Assembly: GCA_033816765.1 (NCBI GenBank)
Contig: JAVSIV010000059.1
Span: 1 to 64,000, forward strand
Direction: 5' to 3'
From: Nothopassalora personata
Taxonomy: Eukaryota; Ascomycota; Dothideomycetes; Mycosphaerellales; Mycosphaerellaceae
Length of the DNA: 64,000 nucleotides
The notes under the pieces are model-generated. The model ran no database searches. It was not told the DNA's origin and saw nothing but the letters and a program-made list of their open reading frames with translations. Every line of letters starts with the position of its first letter. The first letter of the stretch is position 1. The translations under genes were made by a program, and so were the position numbers. This document shows, one piece after another, positions 46,419-59,153 of this stretch.

Positions 46419-48620
46419 TCATGACCCTACAATAGCGTACCCTTAACTTACAAATAGGCCGTCGTTACTGCTTATTAACTAAGCGATATCCCTAGCACCT
46501 TTAGTAGCGATATATCGCGGCAACTGCTTATAGATTACGTCTCTTATACCCTTCTGTTTAATAAGCTTTACTAACTTACTATCCGTCTCTTTCTTTAGTA
46601 TTAAGAGGGTGTAGAACTCCTTAAATAGCTTCTCCTTTATAGTAAGGATTGCCGGAGCTATATTACTGTTACGTTTAGCTATCTAGTTATAGAAAGAGCG
46701 CACTTCTTAGCGTGTTTCTATGTTGATGCCCTAAGGCGGCGGAGACGATTTATCGTATCGTTATTAAGTTAGATAAGGAGTCAGATAGTTAGTTAGATAA
46801 GCTAGTAACGTTACTAAGGGTAATTAAGGTAGCTAGCTACTATAATATTACGGTATCATAGGCGGATACTAATAGCTATAATATAGTAGTACCGGAGGTA
46901 CTGCGGACGGCGTAGATGCTACAATAGGTTCACTACCTACTATCGACGGTGTTAGCGTGTCGTTAGGTGAGTTATTCTTACTTCTCCTTAGTATAGAAGT
47001 CTTATACATGCCTCTAACTTTAACTGCAATATTAGAAGGCATTATAGATAGTAGAACCTTAGCTACGCCGTCCTTACTAGATTCACGTGCTACCTTAATG
47101 CGTCTATACTATTCTTGCATGTGACCGCCTTTAATAGCATAGTGCTTACCTTCCTTAATAAGATAGCCTATTAGACCAGTGCCCTTAGACTTCTTATTAT
47201 TGTACTACTTGTCTTCGTAGCGATGCATAACTAGGAGCTTCTAATAGTCCTTACGTGTTATTAGTGTCTTGTCGAACGCGTTAATAATAGCTATGTTAGC
47301 CTTCGTAGTTTGCTTCTTATTTAGCTGCTTCGTAGTAGGCTCCGGTTATAAGGACTCTTCGAATGTCTCTTACGGTAACAGCGGTAGCGACGAGCCTAGT
47401 ACAGTAGGTACGTTAGTCTATTTCTTAGTAATATAGAGTGTTATAGAACGCTTTATGTTCTACTATAACTTAAGGAAGGGTTCTACATTAATCGTGAAGT
47501 TAATAGACTTAGTAAGTTTAAACTAGTTAGTATCTACTACGTAGCCGTGCTTCTTAGCCTTAAGTAACGCTAGCCTTAATAACATGAAGTATTACATGCC
47601 CTTAGAGTCTACGTATACCTTCGCTTAATGCTCTAACTTCCTTATAAGCCTAGTAATAGCACTAATATCGCTATAGTAGATGCTACTAATAGGGGGAAGT
47701 TCCTTCTTATTAAACACAACTGTTAACTTAACACGGACTAGATCTAATTACGGCGTTAATGGAGCTAGCGTTGCTAAGGGTCGTAGCGTTACTAAAGGCC
47801 GAGTAGCGATTAAGGGTGCGGGTGTTACCGTAATAGACTTAGCTCTAGTTAATGAAATAATAGGTTCTTTCGGCGGCGATGGTAGACGCATTTCTTAACC
47901 GTTTAACTTGCTTCTTAATAGGGCGACATACTGCGATTGTGTAGATGATACCTATGTTTTTCTAGACTTCTTAGGCTTCTTAGTTAATAGTTCCTTACTA
48001 GGTAGAGCTAGCCTCTTTTCCGCTGTTAGAGGGGTCGGTTATTAAGGCTTAATCGACGTAGTAACAACTAGCTGCTTACTAAGCTTCAACTTCACCGGCT
48101 TCGCGCTACTAGCCACGGGTGTCGCGTATGCCTCAGAGCCTGATTTAGCCGTGTTTTTCGCTAGTTCTAATACACCCTGCCTAAGCTAAGTCTCTGCTAG
48201 GGCAGCCATTCTTCGAGTATGCATTCTACGCTAATAATCCTTATCTAAATCGTCGCTCGTGTCGTCCTTAAGCCAGCGCAACTGGTTACGTTGTAATGCG
48301 TCTTCTACAGGATCGTAGGACTGCCTAGGAGTAGGTAGTTCTTAATTAGACTCTAATAGCTCTTCCTCGTACTTAAACTATGTCTCCGGAGGCAGCGGTG
48401 GCAGCGAGAAGTCGCACAACTGTGTGTTCGTGAAGCCCTGAGTCTCGGCGATAGTGCGTGTTGCGTAGCCAGGAGGCAATGGAGGTAGTGAGGAACGGGT
48501 AAGATCGTGTATCTTCGAGGTATGCGCCGGGGGTGTTAGTGGGCTGAAATCTGGACCTTTTGGACTACTTTTTCTTTCTGTGGCCTTAGACAACGTAGTA
48601 CAATCGGAATATGTAGTCAT
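46419..48620 (-). pseudogene. 733-codon gene relic, full length
   Basis: Copy of 13936-16137. Confidence 0.7.
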
Positions 48621-48859
48621 TTGTGTGTGTAGAGGTCGTTATTGTGGTGCGCTATGTGTAGGAAGTTTCTATGTAATTACGCTGAGACATGGGTTACCCT
48701 ACATGGAGGAGTCCCGACCCTTTTGCTCGCTTGAATAGGGACCGAGCAGCATGAAGCGCCGAGAGTGACAGCACGCCGAAGAAGCTCAACGACAAGCTCA
48801 ATGCCAAGAGTTGGACTAATTGGCTTCACAGCGCCAGGCTGTAAGAGACGCTGGCGGCT

Positions 48860-49075
48860 TCATTGATGATAACGAGTTTTAGCGGATCGCGCAACCCTCT
48901 GCTGCACTGTCCCATCACCAAATCCATCGACAATGATCATGAAATCCTAACCTTTCATCTGTGGATCACAAATTTGGTATTTTAGAATAGTTTCAACGGC
49001 GGCCGTTGGCACTAAAGTCCGGTGTTCGACAGCAAGTTTGCCACGGAGTCCAGAGTGCTGATTACGGTCTGCCAT
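48860..49075 (-). pseudogene. Short 71-codon frame
   Basis: Inverted copy of 4822-5037. 48621-48859 and 49076-49394 hold no gene. Confidence 0.22.
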
Positions 49076-49394
49076 TTGTTGTGAATCAGGTGACCAAGGT
49101 CTATGTTAGTCAGGACTTGGCACACACACACTATATCACACTGTTTTCTGTAGCTAGATAGTCTCACACCTTGTGGCAATTCATAAGGGTTACTAATCTA
49201 CCCTATCGTTTCAATCTAGAAGCTTATACTCGTTAAATACCTATCTACAATAGGTTATAAGCCCGGGTGCTCCTCTGCCTATCCAATTTGAAACCTGAAT
49301 CGTTATCGAAGCTCCATTAAGGATTAGCTTGCCTTGCTAGCGGACTCGTATTTGTTTCACGGACAACGGACAACTACCTAATCGATTTAAGAAC

Positions 49395-50543
49395 TACTAT
49401 AGGAGATCGGCACTAAGCACTAGTACTGTGGTACAGCATCTAAAAGAGCTAGACTAGGTATAGAGTTTAGAAACAACACCTCTAGCAACCTAGTAAGATC
49501 CGCTAAGGACAACTAGGTACTTAGGAAAGGCGTGTAGTTCTAGGCATAGAAATCTATACTAATTAGCGTACTGCTAGAGAAGGATCTAGTTAGATACGTG
49601 ATCCATAATCTAGACTAGGTTGACCTAAAGTACGCTCTAAATAGGGTAGCTTATAATCAACCCTAAGATGTAACTAAGAATGTCTAAGATAAGACTGCCT
49701 AGAATAAAGCCCCTTAGGACATCACTAGTAGTGTAGGATACAAAGCTACCTATAAGCGATAGAAGAAAGAGGACATATAAGTATATAGCATTATCATAGC
49801 TAGATTGGATTCTACCCTAAGGCTAAACTTTAGAGATGTAGACAAGTTAGCTAAGGAATTGTATGATTTGATTAAGGCAATATATAAGCTAGTTATTACA
49901 ATTGATCTATATAATACTCTAAAGGCAGTTAGGCACATTAAACTAGATGCTGCAAGACCTAATACATTAAAGTACTATAAAGACTTTTAAGCATAGGTAA
50001 ATAATAACAAGACTACTATAGAGCAATTCATTAGATCTTCCCTAGTTAATAACAAGTTAAGGCTCAAATCCTCTTTTGTCCTCCTAGATAGCATCTACAG
50101 ATTGTACTTTATTAAAGGTCTAACCTATGTCGAATAGCTTAGGACATAGAGACACAATAATCCCCTAGAATTAACTACCCTAGAGAGAATGTTCACAACT
50201 CTTAGGAAGGAGTAAGTACCTACCACCTATAAGCCTAGTAATAGCTTTGTTAGAGCATTCTTAAGCAAGAATAATAATAAGCAGTACATACAGTACTTAC
50301 ATAAGCACACTAACGCGAACTGCTATAAGTAGTATCTAGAGAAGAATCCTAGGAACAGGTCTAAGAAGGGTAAAGACACCCTAAAGGATAGGGTAAAGAA
50401 GGTAAAGGGTAGCAAATCCCCTAGGAAGAGGATTGCTGCAGCAATTAATAACTAGTTAGACTTATTATCTAATTAGGAGCATAGCTCTAATAGTAATAGG
50501 GACTAGGATACTAGAGGTCTAGAGTAGCTATTGTAGTTACATA
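49395..50543 (+). mobile_element. Copia 5' (Gag) fragment
   Basis: Follows 31830 onward, clean to 50506 (equivalent to 32941), then with small deletions to about 50543. It reaches further into Gag than the fragment at 16912 (zinc-knuckle remnant included) but stops before the nested LTR. Confidence 0.8.
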
Positions 50544-50730
50544 GAGTATATTATATGTTGCATTGCTAGTTATAGAGTTTTAATATAGGCGGTTAAGTCT
50601 ATATTAACACTTTTAGCTAAGTCTAGGCCATGTTTCTAAAGGACCCTGAAGCACAGTCTTTTAGGAGACATAGACATTCGCTCATTCTGCTCACTCTTCA
50701 GTTGCTCAGTCTCTAGGAAAAGGCAGTGTT
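50507..50730. other. Noisy fold-back join, copia plus to copia minus
   Basis: Plus-strand Gag sequence passes into minus-strand RT sequence around 50543-50556. For about 220 bp the text matches known copia only with many small insertions, deletions and substitutions (for example extra GCTCA words near 50680-50710), then becomes clean again. Confidence 0.75.
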
Positions 50731-51702
50731 AACAGTTTTAATAGAGGACTTCTTCTTTAGTCTAGCAGTGAACTTGTTAATCTTCTAATTACTGTCGCTA
50801 AAGATCTAAAAGTTATCTACATACAGGAGAACTAAAAAATTCTCCCCCTAAAAAAAGACATACATTAGAATTAAGTCTCTTTAGGCCTAATTCTTCTAGA
50901 GCTTCCTTAGCGTCATAGTACTAGAGGTTTGCAGCTTGTTTCAATCCATATAGTCCCTTCTTAATTTCTAGGACTTTATTAAATAGATCTTTCTTAATAA
51001 GTTCTACCCCTTCTAGTAGTTTAATGTATAAAGGTCTATTAATGTTAGGGTTTATAAATGCTATTTTAACATTAATCTGTCTCCTCTTCTAGCCTAGAAC
51101 TATATATAGGGCTAGGAGAATCCTACTTGTTAGTAGCCTTAGGGTTAGAGCAAAGGTTTTAACATAGTCTGTCCCTTGCTTTTAAGTAAACCCCTTTACT
51201 ACCCATCTAGCTCTACGCTTCTTAATGGACCTATTAGGAAGATACTTATAGTGTAGGACCCATTTTCCTATAAGCAGTTTCCTACCCTTAGGGACTTTCT
51301 ATAATAGGATCTATGCAACATATTCTATGTCTTCTAAGGAGTTGAATTCCTTTCTAATTGCCCCTAATGTATTCAGCTCTATTAGGTCTGTTTAATGCTT
51401 CAGTTAGGGTGGTAGGATCTGTAAGCTTCTCCTTCTTTACATTATCTATAGCTATTACAGCGAATACTTTCTTAAGTTTACTATAATCATAATGGGATCT
51501 ATTCTATCTTAAACTTCTCCTAGTTAGCTTAGGATAGACCTTGGCTTGTTTAGTCTTTATAGGCTTATAAGTCCCATCTCTCTTCCTCTTACTAATGTGT
51601 AGGGTAGGGTAGAATAGTGTCATAGCCTAATTAGGGTCTTCTTACATAGCTAGGGCTATGTCTTCTTAGTGTGGCTCTTTAGACTATAAAGTCTAAGGCT
51701 TA

Positions 51703-51801
51703 TGCTCTATAGGGGATTGTTTCTAGAGCTAGGTGTGCTCTATAGGAGATTGTTCCTAGAGCTAGGTGTGCTCTATAGGAGACTGTTCCTAGAGCTAGGT
51801 A
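51703..51801 (-). repeat. 33-bp tandem repeat x3 in copia
   Basis: Copy of 1117-1215. Confidence 0.8.
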
Positions 51802-53502
51802 GATATGTCTCTAAATCGTAGACGTAAATCTTCTATCCTATACTCCCCCTAAGACTAATCTTAGTTAGGGAGTCTTGTTACGAAGCCCTTTATGTTTTAG
51901 GTTAGTTACTATGCTGCTGTAGCTCCCCCTCTAGCTGCACAGCTCCCCTTAAAGTTTATAGGGTTAGTAACTCGCTTCTAGCTCGTGTAGCCCTTTATGA
52001 GGCATATAAATACCTTTATAGTAAGGGTCCTTAGGGTTATTATAGGGATGTCTAAGGAAGGTGATCTCGTTATCTAGGACAGCATGCTTATTACTAGCAG
52101 TAAGCTAGGAGCTCTTAACAGTCTACCCTATCTACTCCCCCTAAGCAACCTACTTACCTACAGGGATTTAGTATTGCGAGTTCTATAAGAAATCTTTATT
52201 AAAAGTTATATAGGGGGAATAGGTTATCTTATAGACCTATTTTCCTTCTCCTACTATAGCTTCCACAGTAGGTAGTTAGTTAATAAACTACCCTAGAATC
52301 CTATATACTACTATATGTCCGCCCTTATAGAGAACTTTTTAGACTTAGTGTAATTGTCGTTATGTTTATATACTTTACATCCAAACCTCCTTACATTCCT
52401 TAAGTCTATCTCTTTAACATTAATGCCTAGGTCGTTCTTAAAGTTAATCTATAGTACATTTTTTGTTATTAAGTTAAAGAGGCGGTTCGTAATATAGTAT
52501 GCGAAATCCATAGCCTGGGGCTAGAGGTTCTATAGTAAGCTAGAGTCTATAAGTATAGCTCTAGCCTTGTTAATAATAACTTTATTCGAAGGTTTAGCAA
52601 TTCTATTCTACTTAGGTGTATATAGTGATGCAAAATCCCATCTAATCCCTTTATGTTAGGCATGTGTTCTAAGTTTAATGTTGTTGAATTCCCTACTACT
52701 ATCTAAGAACCAGATCTTAGGTTTCTTCTTATAGTGGTTCCATATTATAGTAAGCCAAGTCTTAATTGCTATTAAAGCATCACTTTTCTTTAGAAGTAGT
52801 AAGCACTATCTCATCCTAGTTTTAGTACACGTAAGTATAAGGCAATATGCGTAACTATTATAAGAGAGTAGAGTGATTAGACTAACTAGGTTAGTATGGA
52901 TTTTATCTAATGCCTCTAGTGCAGGTCTCCTAGGGATTCTTAAAATAACTCTTTATAACCTTATAAGCTTACAAGTCTTACAATGCCCTAACTCTATAGT
53001 ATTAACATCTTCTAGGCCCTTAACTGCTTCTTTTGTAGTATTGAGTAATGTGCTCCTAATATACCTAAGCCTTTAATGCCATCTAACTGTGTTAGTTCTT
53101 AGCTTAGTAAATGTAAGAGTAGTAAGTCCTTTTAGTACTAATCTATCTTCATTCTTCCTAGAACCCCTCTTAACCCTAAGGTTCCTAAAGACAATAACAT
53201 TTTTCATTATCTTAACTAAGCCTACCGGCTTGTCCTTCTAGAGCAGCATTTTAGATGGTCTGTCTAGGTAAACTCTATGTTTCTTATATAGGAGTTCTAT
53301 AGAGATTAGTGTTGCATCTAACTCTAGTAAGTAAAGTTACATTACGAAGGAGGAGGGTAGTCTCTTAACTAAGATAGTTCTTTATAACCTACTCCAATTC
53401 TCCTTTAGTCGTAAGAGATCCTTACCTAACGGCCTGTAAGAAGCATATAGGCCTTAGTCTTAGCCTAACATTCTAAAGGTCTGTAAGATTATTGTAGATA
53501 TA

Positions 53503-53844
53503 TGTTGCGGTTGGGCCTTGTCCCTCGTCACGTGGGTGGCCTAGGAAGTGTCGATCCTCGATATGTCTCTAAAGTAGTGTGAACGAGAGTTCACTACAAG
53601 GTTGCAACTTAACACAAGAGTGTTGATTTGAGTTGAGCACGAGGCTCCTATCTACTCGTAAAGAAGCGTCGTCTATATAGTGCCATGTCTTGGCGTAACT
53701 GATCAGACTGAGCAGACTGATCACTGAGCAGACTGAGCGAACTGATCACTGAGCTGATCAGTCCTGAGCGAAGTCGACCTGCTCAGTTTCGGTCCTTCCC
53801 GAAGAATGAGTGGCTGTGGGTTCTTCCTGAACCGAACCGTAACA
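53503..53844 (-). mobile_element. Solo LTR nested in copia, one extra base
   Basis: Copy of 2919-3259 with a single inserted C in the repeat array (GTCCTGAG for GTCTGAG). Confidence 0.82.
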
Positions 53845-55088
53845 ATATAGAAGGATGTGCCTATATTATAGACTTTGTCTATTAATATTAGGTTTAATGC
53901 GGCAGCTACTGTCCTTCCTATGCACACTAGTTATGTAACTACAATAGCTACTCTAGACCTCCTATGTAGTTATCTCTAGTCCCTATTACTATTAGAGCTA
54001 TGCTCCTAATTAGATAATAAGTCTAACTAGTTATTAATTGCTGCAGCAATCCTCTTCCTAGGGGATTTGCTACCCTTTACCTTCTTTACCCTATCCTTTA
54101 GGGTGTCTTTACCCTTCTTAGACCTGTTCCTAGGATTCTTCTCTAGATACTACTTATAGCAGTTCGCGTTAGTGTGCTTATGTAAAGTACTGTATGTACT
54201 GCTTATTATTATTCTTGCTTAAGAATGCTCTAACAAAGCTATTACTAGGCTTATAGGTGGTAGGTACTTACTCCTTCCTAAGAGTTGTGAACATTCTCTC
54301 TAGGGTAGTTAATTCTAGGGGATTATTGTGTCTCTATGTCCTAAGCTATTCGACATAGGTTAGACCTTTAATAAAGTACAATCTGTAGATGCTATCTAGG
54401 AGGACAAAAGAGGATTTGAGCCTTAACTTGTTATTAACTAGGGAAGATCTAATGAATTGCTCTATAGTAGTCTTGTTATTATTTACCTATGCTTAAAAGT
54501 CTTTATAGTACTTTAATGTATTAGGTCTTGCAGCATCTAGTTTAATGTGCCTAACTGCCTTTAGAGTATTATATAGATCAATTGTAATAACTAGCTTATA
54601 TATTGCCTTAATCAAATCATACAATTCCTTAGCTAACTTGTCTACATCTCTAAAGTTTAGCCTTAGGGTAGAATCCAATCTAGCTATGATAATGCTATAT
54701 ACTTATATGTCCTCTTTCTTCTATCGCTTATAGGTAGCTTTGTATCCTACACTACTAGTGATGTCCTAAGGGGCTTTATTCTAGGCAGTCTTATCTTAGA
54801 CATTCTTAGTTACATCTTAGGGTTGATTATAAGCTACCCTATTTAGAGCGTACTTTAGGTCAACCTAGTCTAGATTATGGATCACGTATCTAACTAGATC
54901 CTTCTCTAGCAGTACGCTAATTAGTATAGATTTCTATGCCTAGAACTACACGCCTTTCCTAAGTACCTAGTTGTCCTTAGCGGATCTTACTAGGTTGCTA
55001 GAGGTGTTGTTTCTAAACTCTATACCTAGTCTAGCTCTTTTAGATGCTGTACCACAGTACTAGTGCTTAGTGCCGATCTCCTATAGTA

Positions 55089-55407
55089 GTTCTTAAATCG
55101 ATTAGGTAGTTGTCCGTTGTCCGTGAAACAAATACGAGTCCGCTAGCAAGGCAAGCTAATCCTTAATGGAGCTTCGATAACGATTCAGGTTTCAAATTGG
55201 ATAGGCAGAGGAGCACCCGGGCTTATAACCTATTGTAGATAGGTATTTAACGAGTATAAGCTTCTAGATTGAAACGATAGGGTAGATTAGTAACCCTTAT
55301 GAATTGCCACAAGGTGTGAGACTATCTAGCTACAGAAAACAGTGTGATATAGTGTGTGTGTGCCAAGTCCTGACTAACATAGACCTTGGTCACCTGATTC
55401 ACAACAA
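55089..55407. other. Copia leader side, no gene
   Basis: Copy of 4503-4821. Confidence 0.45.
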
Positions 55408-55623
55408 ATGGCAGACCGTAATCAGCACTCTGGACTCCGTGGCAAACTTGCTGTCGAACACCGGACTTTAGTGCCAACGGCCGCCGTTGAAACTATTCTA
55501 AAATACCAAATTTGTGATCCACAGATGAAAGGTTAGGATTTCATGATCATTGTCGATGGATTTGGTGATGGGACAGTGCAGCAGAGGGTTGCGCGATCCG
55601 CTAAAACTCGTTATCATCAATGA
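55408..55623 (+). pseudogene. Short 71-codon frame
   Basis: Copy of 4822-5037. 55624-55862 holds no gene. Confidence 0.22.
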
Positions 55624-55862
55624 AGCCGCCAGCGTCTCTTACAGCCTGGCGCTGTGAAGCCAATTAGTCCAACTCTTGGCATTGAGCTTGTCGTTGAGCT
55701 TCTTCGGCGTGCTGTCACTCTCGGCGCTTCATGCTGCTCGGTCCCTATTCAAGCGAGCAAAAGGGTCGGGACTCCTCCATGTAGGGTAACCCATGTCTCA
55801 GCGTAATTACATAGAAACTTCCTACACATAGCGCACCACAATAACGACCTCTACACACACAA

Positions 55863-56749
55863 ATGACTACATATTCCGATTGTACTACGTTGTCTAAGGC
55901 CACAGAAAGAAAAAGTAGTCCAAAAGGTCCAGATTTCAGCCCACTAACACCCCCGGCGCATACCTCGAAGATACACGATCTTACCCGTTCCTCACTACCT
56001 CCATTGCCTCCTGGCTACGCAACACGCACTATCGCCGAGACTCAGGGCTTCACGAACACACAGTTGTGCGACTTCTCGCTGCCACCGCTGCCTCCGGAGA
56101 CATAGTTTAAGTACGAGGAAGAGCTATTAGAGTCTAATTAAGAACTACCTACTCCTAGGCAGTCCTACGATCCTGTAGAAGACGCATTACAACGTAACCA
56201 GTTGCGCTGGCTTAAGGACGACACGAGCGACGATTTAGATAAGGATTATTAGCGTAGAATGCATACTCGAAGAATGGCCTGCCCTAGCAGAGACTTAGCT
56301 TAGGCAGGGTGTATTAGAACTAGCGAAAAACACGGCTAAATCAGGCTCTGAGGCATACGCGACACCCGTGGCTAGTAGCGCGAAGCCGGTGAAGTTGAAG
56401 CTTAGTAAGCAGCTAGTTGTTACTACGTCGATTAAGCCTTAATAACCGACCCCTCTAACAGCGGAAAAGAGGCTAGCTCTACCTAGTAAGGAACTATTAA
56501 CTAAGAAGCCTAAGAAGTCTAGAAAAACATAGGTATCATCTACACAATCGCAGTATGTCGCCCTATTAAGAAGCAAGTTAAACGGTTAAGAAATGCGTCT
56601 ACCATCGCCGCCGAAAGAACCTATTATTTCATTAACTAGAGCTAAGTCTATTACGGTAACACCCGCACCCTTAATCGCTACTCGGCCTTTAGTAACGCTA
56701 CGACCCTTAGCAACGCTAGCTCCATTAACGCCGTAATTAGATCTAGTCC
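55863..56749 (+). pseudogene. 733-codon gene relic, 5' part, frameshifted
   Basis: Copy of 5277 to about 6162. One inserted C near 56277 (GGCCTGCCC) shifts the frame. Recognisable clean sequence stops at about 56749. Confidence 0.7.
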
Positions 56750-57765
56750 GAGGGAAGTTAACAGTTGGTTTAATAAGAAGGAACTTCCCCCAATTGAGGC
56801 AGACTCGAGCGATAAGTGCGGACGAGGCTTATAAGGAAGTTAGAGCATTAAGCAAGGCCGACGTAGACTCTAAGAAACATGTAATAATGTTATTAAGGCT
56901 AACAACACTTGAGGCTAAGAAGCACGGCTCGTAGTAGATACTAACTAGTGCAAACTTACTAAGTCTTTAAGTTCACGAGAATGTAGAGCCCGTCCCGAAG
57001 TTAGAGGCCGAGAACAAGAGCGATCCCGAAGCTTTACACACCGCAAGATGATAAGCCCCCAGCGGTGCCGACTGTACTAGGATTGCCGCTACAACGACGA
57101 GAAGCGGAAAAGAAAGCCAAAGAAGTGGCATCTCGCCGGAGAAGCAGATCAAGAAGAGCTAAAGTCAGAAGCCGCACGAAAGAGGGCTAGCTAGCCAGAC
57201 TCAAGGCAGACAGATCAAGCGGGAGCTATGTCCGTCGCCTGTCCGACAAGCTTTAGCGTATCCATGGCTCAACGCAGAGCGGCGCGAGCAAAGCAACAAG
57301 CAGAAGAGAAGCAAAGGAGCAAGATCGATGACATTCCAACTTTCTTGTATTGAGAGGATTTTGGATAAGCACTGTCTGTTCTGGATGGAATATGCTAAAG
57401 ATATCCCACTGCCAAAGCTCTGACGAAATGCATCTTCCAAGGATGGCATATCTAATCTCCCATCTAAACTTCGAAATGCATTAAATTCAATCCATCTAAA
57501 ACACATCTACTCTTCTCCAAATTCCAATAACTCTCCTCGTCCGCCCCACCGTCGCCTGGTATGAGTCCTTCAACCACTATCGTCCGTACGTGGAATGTCC
57601 GGTAATTCCATCAATCACCGCATTCGTGGACGCCAATGGATTCCAAATCACCGCAGTGGAGAGGGCTCGTAAAGCAATTTAGAGGATGTGGAACGAGCTT
57701 TATCAACGAGCTTTCGGACGCGGTGGCGCCGCGGTGGCGGTTGGATGAGGGTGCGCCTGCCTTGT
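56750..57765. other. Scrambled stretch: relic and gene 1/SDR sequence interleaved
   Basis: Within tens of bases the text switches between the 733-codon relic (6160-6500 region) and gene 1 (41560-42300 region). For example CAATTGAGGCAGAC from gene 1 follows GGAACTTCCCCC from the relic, and AAGGCCGAC from gene 1 runs into GTAGACTCTAAG from the relic. From about 57100 it is mostly gene 1, then the SDR 3' part, with many small gaps. No intact gene. It reads like a consensus built from two mis-aligned sources rather than a natural sequence. Confidence 0.8.
57000..57352 (+). pseudogene. Gene 1 3' remnant, many small gaps
   Basis: Resembles codons 290-438 of gene 1 (41820-42269) including the stop TTGTATTGA, but with numerous 1-3 bp deletions, so the frame is lost. 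Confidence 0.6.
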
Positions 57766-58168
57766 CCTCTGCATGCTTCAACAGTAATGGCAGTGCATTC
57801 TGCGAGAAGATAAATGCGCCTTTTACGGAGACTTCATGACCCTGTTGGAATTCTTCCACACTCTGTTCCAGGATCCCTTTCCGGACGAAGTTGCCAGAGG
57901 CATTGAAGATTGCTGCCGCTGCTGGGGCATCGCCGTATTCTTGTCTTATTTTGGAGAAGGCGTTCTTTACGGACTCCTCGGAGGAGACGTCGGTGCTGAT
58001 TCCGATGGCTTTTCCGCCATTGCTGTTGATCTCTTGCGCGAGAGATTCGTAGTTCTCGGCGGAGCGGGCAAGAAGCACGACTGGGTAGGATTTGGAGAAG
58101 CGCCGGGCTACTGCTGCGCCGGTTCCAGGACCGACGCCCGCGACTATGGCGATGGCTTTGGTGGTCAT
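57611..58168 (-). pseudogene. SDR gene, C-terminal part scrambled
   Basis: Residues 1-136 match the intact SDR (to about 57761). The remaining 49 codons come from the scrambled stretch and lack the F-x3-K active site and C-terminal motif. Confidence 0.8.
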
Positions 58169-58499
58169 GGTTGTTGTTACGGGTGTGAGGTGGAGGGAGA
58201 GTTGGGTTATGCGGGGATGAGTGGTGGAAGACAGGTTGATGGTGGGTGTGGTGGAGATATTGGGGTGGTATGAGGGAGAGGTTGAGTACGAGGTGACTTG
58301 CCTATAAGAATGTAAAGCTGTGGTGGAGCTCGATGAGATGAGGTCACTGCTACCCCGGTTGAAGGATCGGACCATTAGTCTTTCCGTGACGGACAGGTTT
58401 CGATGTTGTTCACACGGTCGAGGGCGACGACGCTGAGTTCAATTGCTTTGTGCTTTGCTACCCGTATCTATAACGTTCTCACGCAACGCCACACAGCAA
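58169..58499. other. SDR upstream region
   Basis: Copy of 43132-43462; no gene. Confidence 0.4.
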
Positions 58500-59153
58500 C
58501 TATGAAGATGAGGCACCCTGGCCGCCCGAACCATTCGCGAGCCTTCCACCAGGGCAGTACGTGCTAATCTGGAACGTGTCCACAGCCCAAGCAATGCTGT
58601 TGAACTCGAACAGGGACTTGTAAATCTGGCCGTTTCTATCTAAGTACAGCTTTTGGATGCCACTGACCGGGTATCGCCCACTGCCAACGACAGTCAATTC
58701 CCACGACCAGATAATGACCGTGCCTGCGCAAAGGATTTCCTTCGTCTTGAGGCCATCGTATGGCGGTGGCTTGAAAGTGTTGGCTCGCTGGATGTTGCTG
58801 ATCCACTCTGTGCGGTTATTGGACTCTGGTGTGCCGTCGAGCTGCGAGAGGAGATTAGCACCGAGTCGATCCGTCTTGGGGAAGCAGCGTACAGGTTCAC
58901 CGAGTAGCGAGCGAACAGACTCGCTGAAGTCTTGGTAGTTGGGTGCAATGATCTGTTGGGCGAGCTGGTATGGCGTCTTGCCGTTGTATGAGTCGTTGCG
59001 GAGGATTGATGCATATTTGTCGATGATCACGCCGGCGTTCTGGCAGGCTTGCTGATCACGACCACCGCCGTGGTCGACGCCACCGTACCTGGGAGGTGAG
59101 AGTGATGTTGCTGCAGCGAGAGCGCCGAGGGAGAGCGTGAGGAGGAACTTCAT
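58500..59153 (-). CDS. Secreted NTF2-like protein (copy 4)
   Basis: 217 residues, identical in translation to the copy at 43463-44116; sequence is clean again from about 57766 onward. Confidence 0.85.
   Translation of the reverse strand: MKFLLTLSLGALAAATSLSPPRYGGVDHGGGRDQQACQNAGVIIDKYASILRNDSYNGKTPYQLAQQIIAPNYQDFSESVRSLLGEPVRCFPKTDRLGANLLSQLDGTPESNNRTEWISNIQRANTFKPPPYDGLKTKEILCAGTVIIWSWELTVVGSGRYPVSGIQKLYLDRNGQIYKSLFEFNSIAWAVDTFQISTYCPGGRLANGSGGQGASSS

Larger units (their letters stand above)
50556..55088 (-). mobile_element. Ty1/copia retrotransposon (third minus copy), with 1-bp indels
   Basis: Copy of 1-4502 at offsets 50583-50586. The offset drifts because of single-base insertions and deletions, mostly in short runs, that no other copy has. 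33-bp repeats at 51703-51801, nested LTR at 53503-53844. Confidence 0.83.

Noticed and set aside
57611..58168. A divergent SDR paralogue with a new C-terminus
   Set aside because: The new C-terminus is made of the interleaved stretch ending at 57765 and matches no coherent source.
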